NCBI RefSeq assembly: GCF_050003625.1
Contig: NC_134397.1
Span: forward strand, 65,012,669 to 65,076,668
Direction: 5' to 3'
DNA: 64,000 bases
DNA from: Haematobia irritans
Lineage: Eukaryota > Arthropoda > Insecta > Diptera > Muscidae
Shown here: positions 51,144-63,296 of the stretch, piece by piece
Layout: every line of letters begins with the position of its first letter
Position numbering within the stretch: position 1 is the stretch's first letter
Program-made: the position numbers and the translations under genes
The notes under the pieces: generated by a model
The model's input: the letters and a program-made list of their open reading frames with translations, nothing else
Database searches by the model: none
Told to the model about the DNA's origin: nothing

Positions 51144-51674
51144 TAGGGATGCCAGACGCACTCTTTTAAAGAGCACATGTGCTCTTTTTTACAAAATGTG
51201 CTATTAAAACAAGATAGGCCAAAAGAGCTCGCAAAAATGCTCTATTTTTAGTTAAGTACTCTTTTTGTGCTCTTCGTATGCATCACAACAAATATTACTT
51301 CAACGCGATTCAATAAATGGTAAAAGTAAACTGAACATACGTGTCACACTACGAGATTTTCCTATGCCGTTATTTGCTAATTAAATAGTGTTTTACTTTA
51401 CAAATCAGAGTTGAAGAAGAGGCATGCCGATGTTGCTTCTTCACTTTGTACTCTGTTCTGAATGCAAACAAACTTCTTTCAATAACATTTTTCACAAAAA
51501 CACCAAACAAATGACTTACAAAGTATTGTAAGAAAATTAGCTTGAGTTGAAATTGGTTTATTTTATGTTTAAATGAATTATTATGGGGTTAAATGTTTTT
51601 ATTTTATTAAAAAAGTGTGCTCTTTTTATAAACTGAATGTGCTCTTTTTGCCTCTTCAAAATCTGGCATCCCTA
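51144..51674. mobile_element. hAT MITE with TAGGGATGCCAGA ends, 531 bp
   Basis: TAGGGATGCCAGA / TCTGGCATCCCTA ends with a perfect 8 bp duplication AATCTGGT (51136-51143, 51675-51682). Subterminal GTGCTCTTTTT / AAAGAGCACA motifs repeat at both ends. Non-coding. Confidence 0.92.
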
Positions 51675-51694
51675 AATCTGGTCTACTTTATATC

Positions 51695-52066
51695 CATAGA
51701 CAATAGATTTTATATAGATAGGCCATGGGTGTCAAACTAAGTTTGACAGTTGCGAAGATTAAGAATAAACGAGAAAAATAAGAGCACGCTTACAATCTCT
51801 TTCGTTTTCTTTTTTGTAGTTTGCCAATTTTACACAAAATTAGAACGTTTATGATGCAACAGAGGATTTATAAATAAATTAACATATTAAAAGTTCATAT
51901 TTGAACAAAAAATTGTGACCAAAACCGCGAAAATACGAAATTTAATTTTGGGCAGCATTGCTCTTTACGAACAACACAAAAGCAAATGCGCGAAAATTAA
52001 TGTTTGGAACTGACACATTTTTTTAAAGAGACACATGGTCTATCTATATAACATCTATTGTCTATG
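51695..52066. mobile_element. hAT-like MITE with CATAGACAATAGAT ends, 372 bp
   Basis: Inverted ends of about 35 bp (CATAGACAATAGAT...TATAGATAGGCCATG and complement CATGGTCTATCTATATA... ATTGTCTATG), flanked by a perfect 8 bp duplication TTTATATC (51687-51694, 52067-52074). Lies only 20 bp from the previous MITE. Confidence 0.9.
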
Positions 52067-52203
52067 TTTATATCCACAAAGAGATGTAACGAATAACATA
52101 TGTATGGTACAAACCGGGTTTGATATAGCTCCCATATAAATCGATCCCCTGATTTGGGGTCTTGAGCTAGGTGCTCAACACACCACAAATTTCATACGAT
52201 TTA

Positions 52204-52566
52204 CCTAAAATTGGAAATCTAGGTTAGGTTAGGTTAGGTGGCAGCCCGATATATCAGGCTCACTTAGACTATTCAGTCCATTGTGATACCACATTGGTGA
52301 ACTTCTCTCTTATCACTGAGTGCTGCCCGATTCCATGTTAAGCTCAATGACAAGGAACCTCCTTTTTATAGCCGAGTCCGAACGGCGTTCCACATTGCAG
52401 TGAAACCACTTAGAGAAGCTTTGAAACCCTCAGAAATGTCACCAACATTACTGAGGTGGGATAATCCACCGCTGAAAAACTTTTTGGTGTTCGGTCGAAG
52501 CAGGAATCGAACCCACGACCTTGTGTATGCAAGGCAGACATGCTAACCATTGCACTACGGTGGCTC
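52204..52566 (-). repeat. tRNA-derived SINE, type 2 (copy S6, near complete)
   Basis: On the - strand: GAGCCACCGTAGTGCAATGG, GGTTCGATTCC, the full conserved tail, GAGCCTGATATATCGGGCTG and CCACCTAACCTAACCTAACC. Best single copy for a consensus. Confidence 0.9.
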
Positions 52567-53480
52567 TTATAATTTTGCTCTGTAACATTATTTTATATTT
52601 TTTTATGAAAAATCTCTGTTTCCCAAGTATAACATGGAAAAGTCTTGTATCTAAAAATGCTTTAACATTTAATATTGTGTTTTACTCCTTCTTTTATTTC
52701 AAACCTAAAATATTTATGTATATTTTAATTCTATTCTGTGTAAGATTTTTTTGTTTTGTGACCTCAACCATTCGGATTAAAGAGACTTTCCTAAAGACGA
52801 TTAAAATTAAAATGGTTGGTAATAAAAATTAAAGATATTCCAGATACTTGGTATAAACTCCTTCAAATTGACGATGCATTCATTCGTGTGGAAGTTAAAC
52901 AATGCAGCTACGAAAGTTTGAATGAGTGTTTATGCGTGAGAGCCTTTTGTTAAAGCAAATTTTGGTTTACCTAGAACATTGCACATTGGGCTTAAAAATT
53001 GAGATACATTTTACATATGAGGAAAATCGAGAGCAGAGAATGAAGCCGCCGTGTCGCGCCGCCGATTATAGCCGCAGACAAAAAGGAAAAAAATTGAAAA
53101 TTTCACCTGTTTTACAAACTTTTTCAAAATTAGCAAATATTTTTTTTAAAGGAGAACTAACAACAAATACAAACCAAACTCAAAAATAGAAATGAAATTC
53201 AGAGATTTAATTTTTTGTTACAACTCCTTAAATATGGCCAAAACGTAAAGACTGAAATTTTCACGTGTTTTACAAACTCCTAAAAAAATAACGTTACTTT
53301 TTCAACGTTAGCAAAGTTTTAGGTTTTGAATGGAAAACTTACAACAATTATAAAACAAACTCATAAAAGAAACGAAGTCTTCAAAGTGCCAGGTGGCAGT
53401 TGCCGCAGTTGATAGAATTCGACCAAAAATGGTAGAATTCTTGATGTTTTGGTAGATATTGCAAAATATGCCTCTCCAAC
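52567..53480. other. Unassigned sequence with a GAGAATGAAGCCG motif
   Basis: GAGCAGAGAATGAAGCCGCC at about 53033 matches the end of the foldback at 28428-28590. A related GTCGGCTTCTTTCTCTAGTC at about 54750 could be the far end of a larger element containing the 29-mer array. No gene seen. Confidence 0.35.
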
Positions 53481-53494
53481 TAAGAGGTACATCA

Positions 53495-54245
53495 ATTTTC
53501 TATAGAAATAAAATTTTGACAAAATTTTCTATAGAAATAAAATTTTGACAAAATTTTCTATAGAAATAAAATTTTGACTAAATTTTCTATAGAAATAAAA
53601 TTTTTACAAAATTTTCTATAGAAATAAAATTTTGACAAAATTTTCTATAGAAATAAAATTTTGACAAAATTTTCTATAGAAATAAAATTTTGACAAAATT
53701 TTCTATAGAAATAAAATTTTGACAAAATTTTCTATAGAAATAAAATTTTGACAAAATTTTCTATAGAAATAAAATTTTGACAAAATTTCCTGTAGAAATA
53801 TAATTTTAGCAAAATTTTGTATAGAAAAAGAAAATTGACATAATTTTCTAAAAAAAATTTACAAAATTTACTTTAGAAATAAAATTTTTGCAAAATTTAT
53901 TTTAGAAATAAAATTTTGGCAAAATTTACAATAGAAATAAAATGTTGACAAAATTTTCTATAGAAATAAAATTGTGACAAAGTTTTCTATAGAAATTTAA
54001 CAAAATTTTTTGTAGAAATAAAATTTTGACATTTTCTATATAAATAAAGGTTTGACAAAACTGTCTCTAGAAATAAAATATTAAGAAAATTTTCTATAGA
54101 AGGGAAATTTTGACAAAATTATCTATAAAAATAAAATTTTGACAAAATTTTCTATAGAAATAAAATTTTAACACAATTTTCCATAGAAATAAAATGTTGG
54201 CAAAATTTTCTGTAGAAATAAAATTTTGACAAAATTCTCTATAAA
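53495..54245 (-). repeat. 29 bp minisatellite array, reverse orientation
   Basis: AAATTTTCTATAGAAATAAA plus ATTTTGACA repeated about 25 times. The first ten or so units (53500-53790) are almost uniform; later ones are diverged. Reverse complement of the unit at 4488-6712. Confidence 0.92.
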
Positions 54246-54460
54246 TTAAATATCTATAAAAATATTAATTTTATAAATTTCGGCCATACTGTCGACGTCT
54301 ATTGTAAGTTCTCCCTTATTATATTGATTGACTTATTGACGAAACTTTCTTTAGAAATAAAATTTTGACAAAATTCTCTATGAATTAAATATCTTTAAAC
54401 ATTTTAATTTTATAAATTTCGGCCATACTGTTGAAGTCCATTGTAAGTTCTCCTTTATTG
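54230..54460 (+). repeat. Direct duplication of about 100 bp, period about 130
   Basis: AATTTTATAAATTTCGGCCATACTGT...TGTAAGTTCTCC occurs at 54265-54320 and 54400-54455, each preceded by AAAATTCTCTATRAATTAAA. Confidence 0.8.
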
Positions 54461-56260
54461 TAGAAGTAGTATCTTTCCCTTGTTGGTGCAATCTAAAATC
54501 CTCAAACATGTAAAATTCGACATACAATTCAATGAATATAAAAATAATGGATATAAAAAAAATAAAAATTTAAATAGTTTTTAAAAATAGTTCTAGTCAA
54601 TTATAACAGACGTTTTTTCTATACTTGTATTCGAAACTCGATATCATAGATTATTAAAAACGAAAAATTAGAATAAATATCGGAGCACATAGTTTTTCCG
54701 CTTTCGAAGCACTGTGTGCCGCAGCCGAAGATAAAAATTTAGAAAAAAATGCGTCGGCTTCTTTCTCTAGTCGAGAGTATGTAACTGAACTTTATGCAAA
54801 GAAAAGAAAAAAATCGTTTGCGATACCCGTTTTCGTTGTTATTTTTCAAATTTTGAAAAAGTCGAAAAGTCGATTTTTTGATTCCTAAAAAATATGTTGT
54901 GAGGGATGTCAAATAAATATTTTGATGCATTAAAAACGGAATGAAAAATTTAATATACCCTCATTACACGCTGGGGCTAATTTGATCTAACATATTAACG
55001 CCAGTGTTAATTGAGGAACGTACAGTACAGAAGAAAGAAGGCACCTCAAAAGTGAAAAATTTTCATGAGACGTTTCATATATAATCCACAGAAATTAACC
55101 TTCCATAAATAGACACCTCCCAAATACGGACAAAATAAAGGCGACCTTAGGTGTCTACATCTGAGAGGTTACACTGTAAATTCTCTTTGACCCACTGTTC
55201 AATTCACCCACTTGCTAAGTAGGCGGACGCAAACCGACACATTCAGTTTCCGTTAAACAAATTTATCCACGACGGGACTAAGAAGCACGGATATATTAGA
55301 CGATTATATTCGGCTAGCATTAAATCGTATATTTCATACGAAGCTTCCAAAAACAAACATACACACACACACACACTACCATACGTCTTCGTATTTTTGA
55401 GCGTGGGTGCTTGCGAGTACAATCGTTTGTGTTTAATAATACTTAGACAACAAAAGCCGGAAACGGATATAAGCAAGTGTGTATGGTGGAGGAGGTGAGT
55501 GTGTATGTCGCACAAATACTACAAACGAAGACATAGCCAGTCTTGTACGAGAGTATGTCCTCTTGTTAAATGCCAAATAAAGTGAGTACTACCGTTTCCT
55601 TTGTTACTTGCTTTGTGGTGCAAGTGCGAAATACTCTTATGATAGAACTTGAGGGAAAAGAATGAATGAAACTCGATGAAATGTAACCAGAAGCATTGTT
55701 GCACGATTTTCCAGAATAAAGTCATCATGTCGCAGATAGAGAGAGAGAAAGTGGATATAATATCCCAATAGCCGTTGCACTTTTTATACTGTGGCCGTAC
55801 AATTTGAAGTATAATTTTTTCTTTTGGTCATTTACACTTTGTGAAGTTTATTTTATTTTACCTAAAAATTTCAAATACCCGAGGACGACAAGATCTTAAG
55901 CAAAGATTATGAATACTAAATACATATTACTCTCAAAGAATAAGAAAATTCAATTACGGCCAAGTTTTAATTACGAAAACGAATTTCAGTTTCATGGAAT
56001 TAAAATTGGTTTATATAAATCAATGAATGAGTAAATAAAATTGATCTTTATTAAGATATTTTATATAAAACAATTTTGTCCTTCTATACCAAATCATACA
56101 AAAGCAGAGGCATACCAACAAATTTTAGTTCCCCTGGAATATGTAAGGCAGTTCCTAGCATTGCTAACTCATCCCCTTTGTAGTTCTCCGGTATGTTCCT
56201 ATGGCCAGTCACCCATATTAGATGAATCTTGTATTGCTCAGCCATCTCGTTGAGAGATTT
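54461..56260. other. Unassigned sequence
   Basis: Mostly non-repetitive. Contains (AC)n at 55365-55377 and GAGAGAGAGAAAG near 55737. Small ORFs on both strands have no recognisable domains. Possibly flanking or intronic DNA of a gene outside the window. Confidence 0.4.
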
Positions 56261-56760
56261 GCGGGAGTCGATGGCTGTTTTCGAGTTAAGGAACCCAGAG
56301 TCCAAGGATTTTATTGCAGGTTAGCTGTTTGAGCATATATTAATGCCAACATTTGTTGAAACATTACTTCTCAGCCAACTTCTCGCCACCTCTCTTATTG
56401 CTAATATTTCAGCCTGAAAAACACTACAGTGATTAGGTAACCTTTTCGCTAAACAAAGTTCCACGTGTTGAGAATATACTCCGAAACCAACTTGTCCATC
56501 CCCGGGGTCTGTGTGCACCGCGCCTCACTGTTGGGAATTAGAGTTTCAAACTTTTGTCGAAAAGTGGTTTCGCCAGAGTGCAATTCACTACGTTTGGCAC
56601 ATATGGCATTACTTTGAGGATCGAACTGTAACCGTACATTTTTTCCGACCACAGCGATAGCCCACGCAACCGTACAGCCGTTGTTGCTGCTGACTGTTTG
56701 TCAAATACGTCTAAAGGCAATAGATGCAGCATGACACTAAGGGAATCTGTTCCTGTCTTA

Positions 56761-57877
56761 ACAGGTTGGCTGATAAGTCCCCGGTCTAACAAAGAAAAAC
56801 ACATTTTTTTGTCAAAATTCGTTTTTATTATTCAACATAGTTCCCTTCAAGAGCGATACAATGACCTTCCAATTTTTTGATACCATTTTGGTAGTACTCC
56901 TTCGGTTTTGCCTCAAAATAGGCCTCAGTTTCGGCGATCACCTCTCCACTGCAGCCAAATTTTTTCCCTGCGAGCATCCTTTTGTGGTCTGAGAACAAGA
57001 AAAAGTCGCTCGGGCCAGATCTGGAGAATACGGTGGGTGGGGAAGCAAATCGAAGCCCAATTCATGAATTTTTGCCATCGTTCTCAATGACTTGGGGCAC
57101 GGTGCGTTGTCTTGGTGGAACAATACTACTTTCTTCTTCATATGGGGCCGTTTTGCCGCGATTTCGACCTTCAAACCCTCCAATAACGCCATATAATAGT
57201 CACTCTTGATGGTTTTACCCTTCTCAAGATAATCGATAAAAATTATTCCATGCGCATCCCAAAAAACAGAGGTCATTACTTTGCCAGCGGACTTTTGAGT
57301 CTTTCTACGCTTCGGAGACGGTTCACCTGTCGCTGTCCACTCAGCCGACTGTCGATTGGACTCATTAGAGTAGTGATGGAGCCATGTTTCATCCATTGTC
57401 ACATATCGACGGAAAAACTCGGGTGTATTACGACTTAACAGCAGTAAACACCGCTCAGAGTCATCAACACGTTGTTGTTTTTGGTCAAATGTGAGCTCGG
57501 GCGGCACCCATTTTGCACAGAGCTTCCGCATATCCAAATATTGATGAATGATATGACCAACACGTTCCTTTGATATCTTTAAGGGCTCTGCTATCTCGAT
57601 CAATTTCATTTTACTGCCATTCAAAATCATTTTGTGGATTTTTTTGATGTTTTCGTCGGTAACCACCTCTTTCGGGCGTCCACTGCGTTCACCGTCCTCC
57701 GTGCTCATTTCACCACACTTGAATTTTGTATGCCAATCAATTATTGTTGATTTCCCTGGGGCAAAGTCCGGAAACTCATTATCAAGCCAAGTTTTTGCTT
57801 CCACCGTATTTTTACCCTTCAGAAAACAGTATATTATCAAAACACGAAATTCCTTTTTTTTCATTTTTTCACAATTT
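56761..57877 (-). mobile_element. Himar1-like mariner (copy 2), one end deleted
   Basis: The + strand left end ACAGGTTGGCTGATAAGTCC follows TA (56759-56760). The other terminal repeat and the leader are absent: homology to copy 1 stops about ten bases upstream of the transposase start, where sequence passes into LINE RT at a short shared ATTGTG-like stretch (about 57873-57882). Confidence 0.9.
56800..57864 (-). pseudogene. Mariner transposase (Himar1-like), nearly full, frameshifted
   Basis: The ATG at 57864 starts MKKKEFRVLIIYCFLKGKNT. Unlike copy 1 it retains GEMSTEDGERSGRPKEVV. TMDETWLHHY and HQDNAPCPKSL keep the first two Asp, though the usual His after the second motif is Pro. After HPPYSPDLA a one-base deletion at about 57018 (GCTCGGGCC versus GCTGGGGGCC in copy 1) shifts the frame before the third Asp region; the remaining C-terminus is recognisable in the other frame. 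The open frame extends upstream into LINE sequence only by chance. Confidence 0.92.
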
Positions 57878-58429
57878 TCGGTTTTAGTCCCCATTTTTTT
57901 TTTTTGCATGAATACGAAGCTACCGTGGCTTTTCTCGCCCTTTCCCCAATATTAAGCTTTAAGTTTAGCTTCCATTCCAAAATAACCCCGAGGTATTTTT
58001 CACACTCATAAAAGGGAATTTCAATACCCCCTAAGGGGATGTGCTTAACAGTGGGAATTTTGCAGGATTTACCCCAAGACCATTCTCTTTCGCCCATTTC
58101 TCAGTCATCCGGTGGGCTTTTTGTTATTGTGGATTGGAATTTTCCCCTGACAGGTAGAGCCACATTATCTGCGACGTGAGTATCTCCTTTCTCACAACCA
58201 CGAATTAGGTGAGAAAGCATATCACGTACAGAATCTAGATTTACCGGTCTTTTGCCGGCTTGTTGCGCTCTCTAAATTCGTAGAAATATTATTTTCTGTT
58301 GTTGCGGCTTTCGTTTCTCCGAATACACAACTGAATGTGTAATTTGAACAATTTTTAGACATATAAAATTATTGGGGATCCTCGTTAATGTCCCAGACGC
58401 ATACTAAAATGAATGCAACCACATGTTTA

Positions 58430-58730
58430 GGTTAAATTAGGGTTGTGGCAACCCGATTTCTTTGACCATTTAATCCATTGTTATAGCTTAGTGGTGATCT
58501 TCTCTCTTATGCCCGATTCTATGTTTAACTCAATGACTAGGGACCTCCATTTTATAGCCAGGTTCGAACGGTGTTCCACACTGCGGTGAAACCACCGCAA
58601 ACAACCAGAAATGTCACCGGCATACATCAAAACCCGAAGAGGTAGTTTTTTTTTGGTCGAAGTTGGCTTTGAATCCATAACCCTGTGTATGGATGGCGGG
58701 CATGCTAAACATTCCACCACGGTGGCTCCC
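58430..58730 (-). repeat. tRNA-derived SINE, type 2 (copy S7, diverged)
   Basis: GGGAGCCACCGTGGTGGAAT on - at 58728, conserved tail pieces (GGAGGTCCCTAGTCATTGAG, GAAGATCACCACTAAG). The B-box region reads GGTTATGGATTC, degraded. More diverged than the other copies. Confidence 0.75.
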
Positions 58731-59085
58731 TGCTCTCATTTGATTTTCTCACCTTGTTATGTTTATGTCTTTTTCTATATATCTCCTTCGCCATCTTTAT
58801 CTTTTTTCTCAAACGACCTCTCCCTCTCTCTCTGATGTTTGTAAACATATATATGTTTATATGAAATTTCTAAACTAATATAGGTTTGCATCCGTATTAA
58901 ATTTAAGAAAATGCAATTTCCCAAACATAATATGTTCTAACAGAAATTTTCTGACGGGTGAGTGGTGGTGAAAAAAGCAAACTGCTGTTTTTCCAAAATG
59001 CTTGTCCTTTTCTTTTTTAGGCAAATTACATAGCGGTCCACTTTCTCAGAGTAGCAAAAATTCTTTTTTGTTTCTTTGATTGGAT
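58731..59085. repeat. CT-rich stretch and CAAACATAT repeat fragment
   Basis: CTCCCTCTCTCTCTG at about 58820, then GTTTGTAAACATATATATG and CCCAAACATAATATGTTCTA (58840-58945), a piece of the window-start repeat family. Confidence 0.5.
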
Positions 59086-59089
59086 TTGA

Positions 59090-62060
59090 TTTTCAGAAAA
59101 TTTTCTATAGAAATAAAAGATTTGACAAATCTTCTATAGAAATAAAATTTTGAGAAAATTTTTTATAGAAATAACATTTTCAGAAAACTTTCTATAGAAA
59201 TAAAAATTTGAGAACATTTTCTATAGAAATGCAATTTTCAGAAAATTTTCTATAGAAATTTTCTGAAAATTTTCTATAGAAATAAAATTTTGAAAAAAAA
59301 TTCTTTAGAAATAAAATTTTGACAAAATTTTCTGTAGAAAATTTTCTATAAAAATCTAATTTTGAGAAAATTTTCTATAAAAATTTAATTTTGAGAAAAT
59401 TTTCAATAGAAAGAAAATTTTCTATAGAAATAAAATTTTAAGAAAATTTTCAATTTATTCTGATAATTGGTTGATAGTTTTGCTGCAAGTAGAGGATGCT
59501 GATGAAGAATGTGGTAATTCCGAAACGTGCGTCCATCCAACCATCTTGCAGTCTATAGGGCTTTGCCCAAATAAATTTGACAAACATTATTTTCCTCTGT
59601 TGGTTAAGCTACTCTTGTAGTTTAAAATGTAAAATGTTGGGAAAATTTTCTATAGAAATAACATTTTGAGAAAATTTTCTATATAAATAAAAATTTGAGA
59701 AAATTTTCTGTAGAAATAAAATTTTCAGAAAATTTTCTATCGAAATAACATTTTGATAAAATTTTCAATAGAAATAAAAATTTCAGAACATTTTGAGAAC
59801 ATTTTCTATAGAAATAAAATTTTGACAAAATTTTCTATGGAAATAAATTTTTGAGAAAATTTTCTATAGAAATAACATTTTGAGAAAATTTTCTATAGAA
59901 ATAGAAATTTGAGAAAATTTTGTATAGAAATACAATTTTCAGAAAATTTTCCATAGAAATACAAATTTTTCTATAGAAATAAAATTTTCAGAAAATTTTC
60001 TATAGAAATAAAATTTTCACAACATTTCCTATAGAAATAAAATGTTTACAAAATTATCTATAGGGATAAAATTTTGAAAATATTTGCTATAGAAATAAGA
60101 TATTCAAAAAAAATTCTATAGTAATTAAATTTTGAGAATATTTTCTACAGATATAACATTTTGAAAAAAAAAATTCTATAGATATAACATTTTGAGAAAA
60201 TTTTTTATATAAATAAAAATTTCCGAAAATTTTCTATAGAAATAAAATTTTTCGAAAATTTTCTATAGAAATAAAATTTTCAGAAAATTTTCAATAGAAA
60301 TAAAAGTTTCAGAACATTTTGAGAACATTTTCTATAGAAATAAAATTTTGACAAAATTTTCTATGGAAATAAATTTTTGAGAAAATTTTCTATAGAAATA
60401 ACATTTTGAGAAAATTTTCTATAGAAATAGAAATTTGAGAAAATTTTGTATAGAAATACAATTTTCAGAAAATTTTCCATAGAAATACAAATTTTTCTAT
60501 AGAAATAAAATTTTCAGAAAATTTTCTATAGAAATACAATTTTCACAAAATTTCCTATAGAAATAAAATGTTTACAAAATTATCTATAGGGATAAAATTT
60601 TGAAAATATTTGCTATAGAAATAAGATATTCAAAAAAAATTCTATAGTAATTAAATTTTGAGAATATTTTCTACAGATATAACATTTTGAAAAAAAAATT
60701 CTATAGATATAACATTTTGAGAAAATTTTTTATATAAATAAAAATTTCCGAAAATTTTCTATAGAAATAAAATTTTTCGAAAATTTTCTATAGAAATAAA
60801 ATTTTCAGAAAATTTTCAATAGAAATAAAAGTTTCAGAAAAATTTTTATAGAAATAACATTTTGATAAAATTTTCTTAGAAATAAAATTTTAAGAAAATT
60901 TTTCAATAGAAATAAATATTCAGAAAATTTTGAGAACATTTTCTATAGAAATAAAATTTTGACAAAATTTTCTATAGAAATAAAATGTTTACAAAATTAT
61001 CTATAGGAATACAATTTTGACAAATTTTCTATAGAAATAAAATTTTGATAAAAATTCTATAGAAATAAAATTTTAACAAAATTTTCTGTAGAAATGAAAT
61101 TTTTACATTTTGAGAAAATTTTCTATATAAATAAAAATTTGAGAAAATGTTCAATAGAAATAAAATTTTCAGAATCTTTTGAAAACATTTTCTATAGAAA
61201 TAAAATTTTGAGAAGGTTTTCTATATGTTTTTTAATTTTTTTATGAGAAAATTTTCTATAGAAATAAAATTTTGAGACAATTTTCTATAGAAATAAAATT
61301 TTGACAAAATTTTCTACAGAAATAAAATTTTGAAAATATTTGCATAGAAATAAGATATTTAAAAAAAAATTCTATGGTAATTAAATTTTGAGAATATTTT
61401 CTATAGATATAACATTTTGAGAAAATTTTCTTATAAAACAAAATTTGAGAAAATTGTCTATAGGAATAAAATTTTCAGAAAATTTTCATTAGAAATAACA
61501 TTTTCAGAAAATTTTCAATAGAAATAAAATTTTCAGAAAATTTTCAATAGAAATAAAATTTTCAGAAAATTTTTTTATAGAAATAACATTTTGATAAAAT
61601 TTTCTATAGAAATAAATTTTTCAGAAAGTTTTGAGAACATTTTCTATAGAAATAAAATTTTGGGAAAATTTTCTATAGAAATAACATTTTGAGAAAATTT
61701 TCTATATAAATAAAAATTTGAGAAAATTTTCTATAGAAATAACATTTTGATAAAATTTTTTGTAGAAATAAAATTTTCAGAAAATTTTGAGAACATTTTA
61801 TATAGAAATAAAATGTTGAGAAAATGTTCTATATTTTTTTTAATTTTTTTCTATAGAAATAAAATTTTGACCAAATTTTCTATAGACATAAAATTTTGAG
61901 AAAATTTTCTATAGAAATAAAATTTTGAGACAATTTTCTTATAGAAATAAAATTTTGACAAAATTTTCTACAGAAATAAGATATTCCACAAAATTCTATA
62001 GTAATTAAATTTTGAGAAAATTTTCTATAGAAATAAAATTTTGAGAAAATTTGTTGCACT
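59090..62060 (-). repeat. Large diverged 29-30 bp minisatellite array
   Basis: Units of TTTTCTATAGAAATAAAATT plus TTGAGAAAA or TTCAGAAAA variants, reverse orientation relative to 4488-6712, with mixed lengths. A non-array segment (59465-59635) with GGTAATTCCGAAACGTGCGT interrupts it. A 526 bp block is duplicated in tandem at about 59770-60822. No real ORFs. Confidence 0.92.
59770..60822. repeat. 526 bp higher-order tandem duplication
   Basis: The landmark CAGAACATTTTGAGAACATT occurs at 59784 and 60310. Sequence following each, including variants TATGGAAATAAATTTTTGAG and CTATAGGGATAAAATTTTG, is almost identical, whereas neighbouring units differ widely. Confidence 0.9.
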
Positions 62061-63099
62061 GCTTTCAACTCAAACAATTTTCCTATTTTGTTTTGTTGTG
62101 CATATGACGATGTAATTGCCAACAAATACTTTTTGAGTGTACCAAACTTCAGTATTGCTGTTGGGTTAACTGTGATGTTGTATCGTCACATTTCTTCATA
62201 TTCTAAATTCTTATCTTAAGATTTGGTTCATACTTAATTTGCATTTATATTATGCATCCTGGTTGGATGGATTTTAAACACTGCTTTGCTGCGTGTGTTA
62301 TTTTCGTCCTCATTTTTACTTTTTCTTCACTTTCTTTATATTATAGTCCGAAGAAAAAAAAAATACAAAAAAATACAAAACTTGACTTGTTCTCGTTCAT
62401 TTGGCTGTAGATAGTCCATTAAAGCATTTTAACTACTTCATGGCCTCCGGGATCACACAGTACCAACTACTCGCACTGTTGCCTGCCAGTCAGGCTGGGG
62501 CTCATCCATTGTTTGACAATGGACACAAAATGGGGAGAATGAAAAAAAAACAACAGCAACAACAACATAAAATACATAGACAAATAATAAACATAAAATG
62601 TTTGTTTAAAATACACTTAATGTTTTCATTTCTATTTTTTATGTGTAGGTAGTTCCACTTTTTTAAGTCAGTGTTATTAAAGAAAGCAAAAAAAAAAAAA
62701 AACAGAAGAAAAACTTGGACTACGGCTACTTATCCTCTGAACAAACAACATAGAATGACCAAAGGTCGAATGACAAGCATAACATTATGACGACCTACAC
62801 AAGTTCTATTTAACTAAAACCGCAAGGGAATGAATGAATGAAGGATGGATGGATGGGTCCATTCACTTTTATCGTATGTGTTATAGATATCGGGAGTTTT
62901 TGGAATATCCATTGGAACTGTATCGATGCAAAAAAATGTCCAATTATGGACTTAATGAGATCGATGCCCAGTTTTAATAATGAGGTTAAGATGACTTAGT
63001 GAGAGGATTTGTTAATTGTAGAAAAATAAGACATTCGTCCTTGGCAAGGAAGGGATTTAAGAAATTATCAACATTATTTGATTTCAAAGAAAAACATCA
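62061..63099. other. Unassigned sequence
   Basis: Contains CAACAGCAACAACAAC (62560-62580), GAATGAATGAATGAAGGATGGATGG (62832) and A-runs. No gene or transposon recognised. Confidence 0.4.
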
Positions 63100-63292
63100 A
63101 TACATTCAAAAAAAGTTTACTTGTATTCAAATCACCTGCCCTTAAGGATTTTGGTATTGATTCGGAGCAAAAGATACGGCTTTTTCAAAATAAAGGTATT
63201 TTTAGCGGCTTCTCTGACTTTAAATCTAGGATCAATAAAATTAAATTTAGTATAGATATTTCATTTATCGAATTTTCATTATCTTTTCGAGG
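63100..63292 (-). repeat. Fragment of the CACTGAAAAAAA MITE-like family
   Basis: AAAAGTTTACTTGTATTCAAATC, TTAAGGATTTTGGTATTGAT and GACTTTAAATCTAGG are reverse-complement matches to the right half of 10906-11547. Confidence 0.5.
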
Positions 63293-63296
63293 TACA

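Larger units (their letters stand above)
43533..52203 (+). mobile_element. DINE-1/Helentron-like sequence enlarged by many insertions
   Basis: Head ACCACCATAGAATGGTGATG, GGGTATAATAAG, TTGTAACACATCGAAATATC and GTCTGGACGTCTGTCTGTCTG (43540-43705), then diverged tandem units (GATTTGGCTGAAATTGGAAA, TAGGGCCACAAAGAG) to about 44370. Matching units resume at 50945-51143 and 52067-52200. Between lie an element with TCCCTGCCA ends (44376-50942) and MITEs. The tail is not found; SINE S6 abuts it. Confidence 0.55.
56265..58240 (-). pseudogene. Non-LTR retrotransposon (LINE) remnant, RT end and RNase H, cut by a mariner
   Basis: - strand, right part (58240-57880): NVALPVRG, PLGGIEIPFYECEKYLGVIL, RKATVASYSC (RT C-terminal motif YLGV...KAT.A.Y.C). 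Left part (56758-56265): SVMLHLLPLDVFDKQSAATT AVRL, DGQVGFGVYSQHVELCLAKR, CSVFQAEILAIREVARSW (RNase H with DG and E), LIWVTGHRNIPENYKGDELA (H motif). Frameshifts separate these. A Himar1-like copy lies between; about 60 residues of LINE are missing at the junction. Confidence 0.85.

Noticed and set aside
55365..55377. Functional (AC)n regulatory tract
   Set aside because: Short simple repeat without further support.
56084..56652. Independent host genes from 65-73 residue ORFs
   Set aside because: They are fragments of a LINE RNase H domain in shifted frames.
57865..57909. Extended transposase start MQKKKMGTKTENC...
   Set aside because: This stretch is LINE RT sequence read in the transposase frame by chance across the fusion junction.
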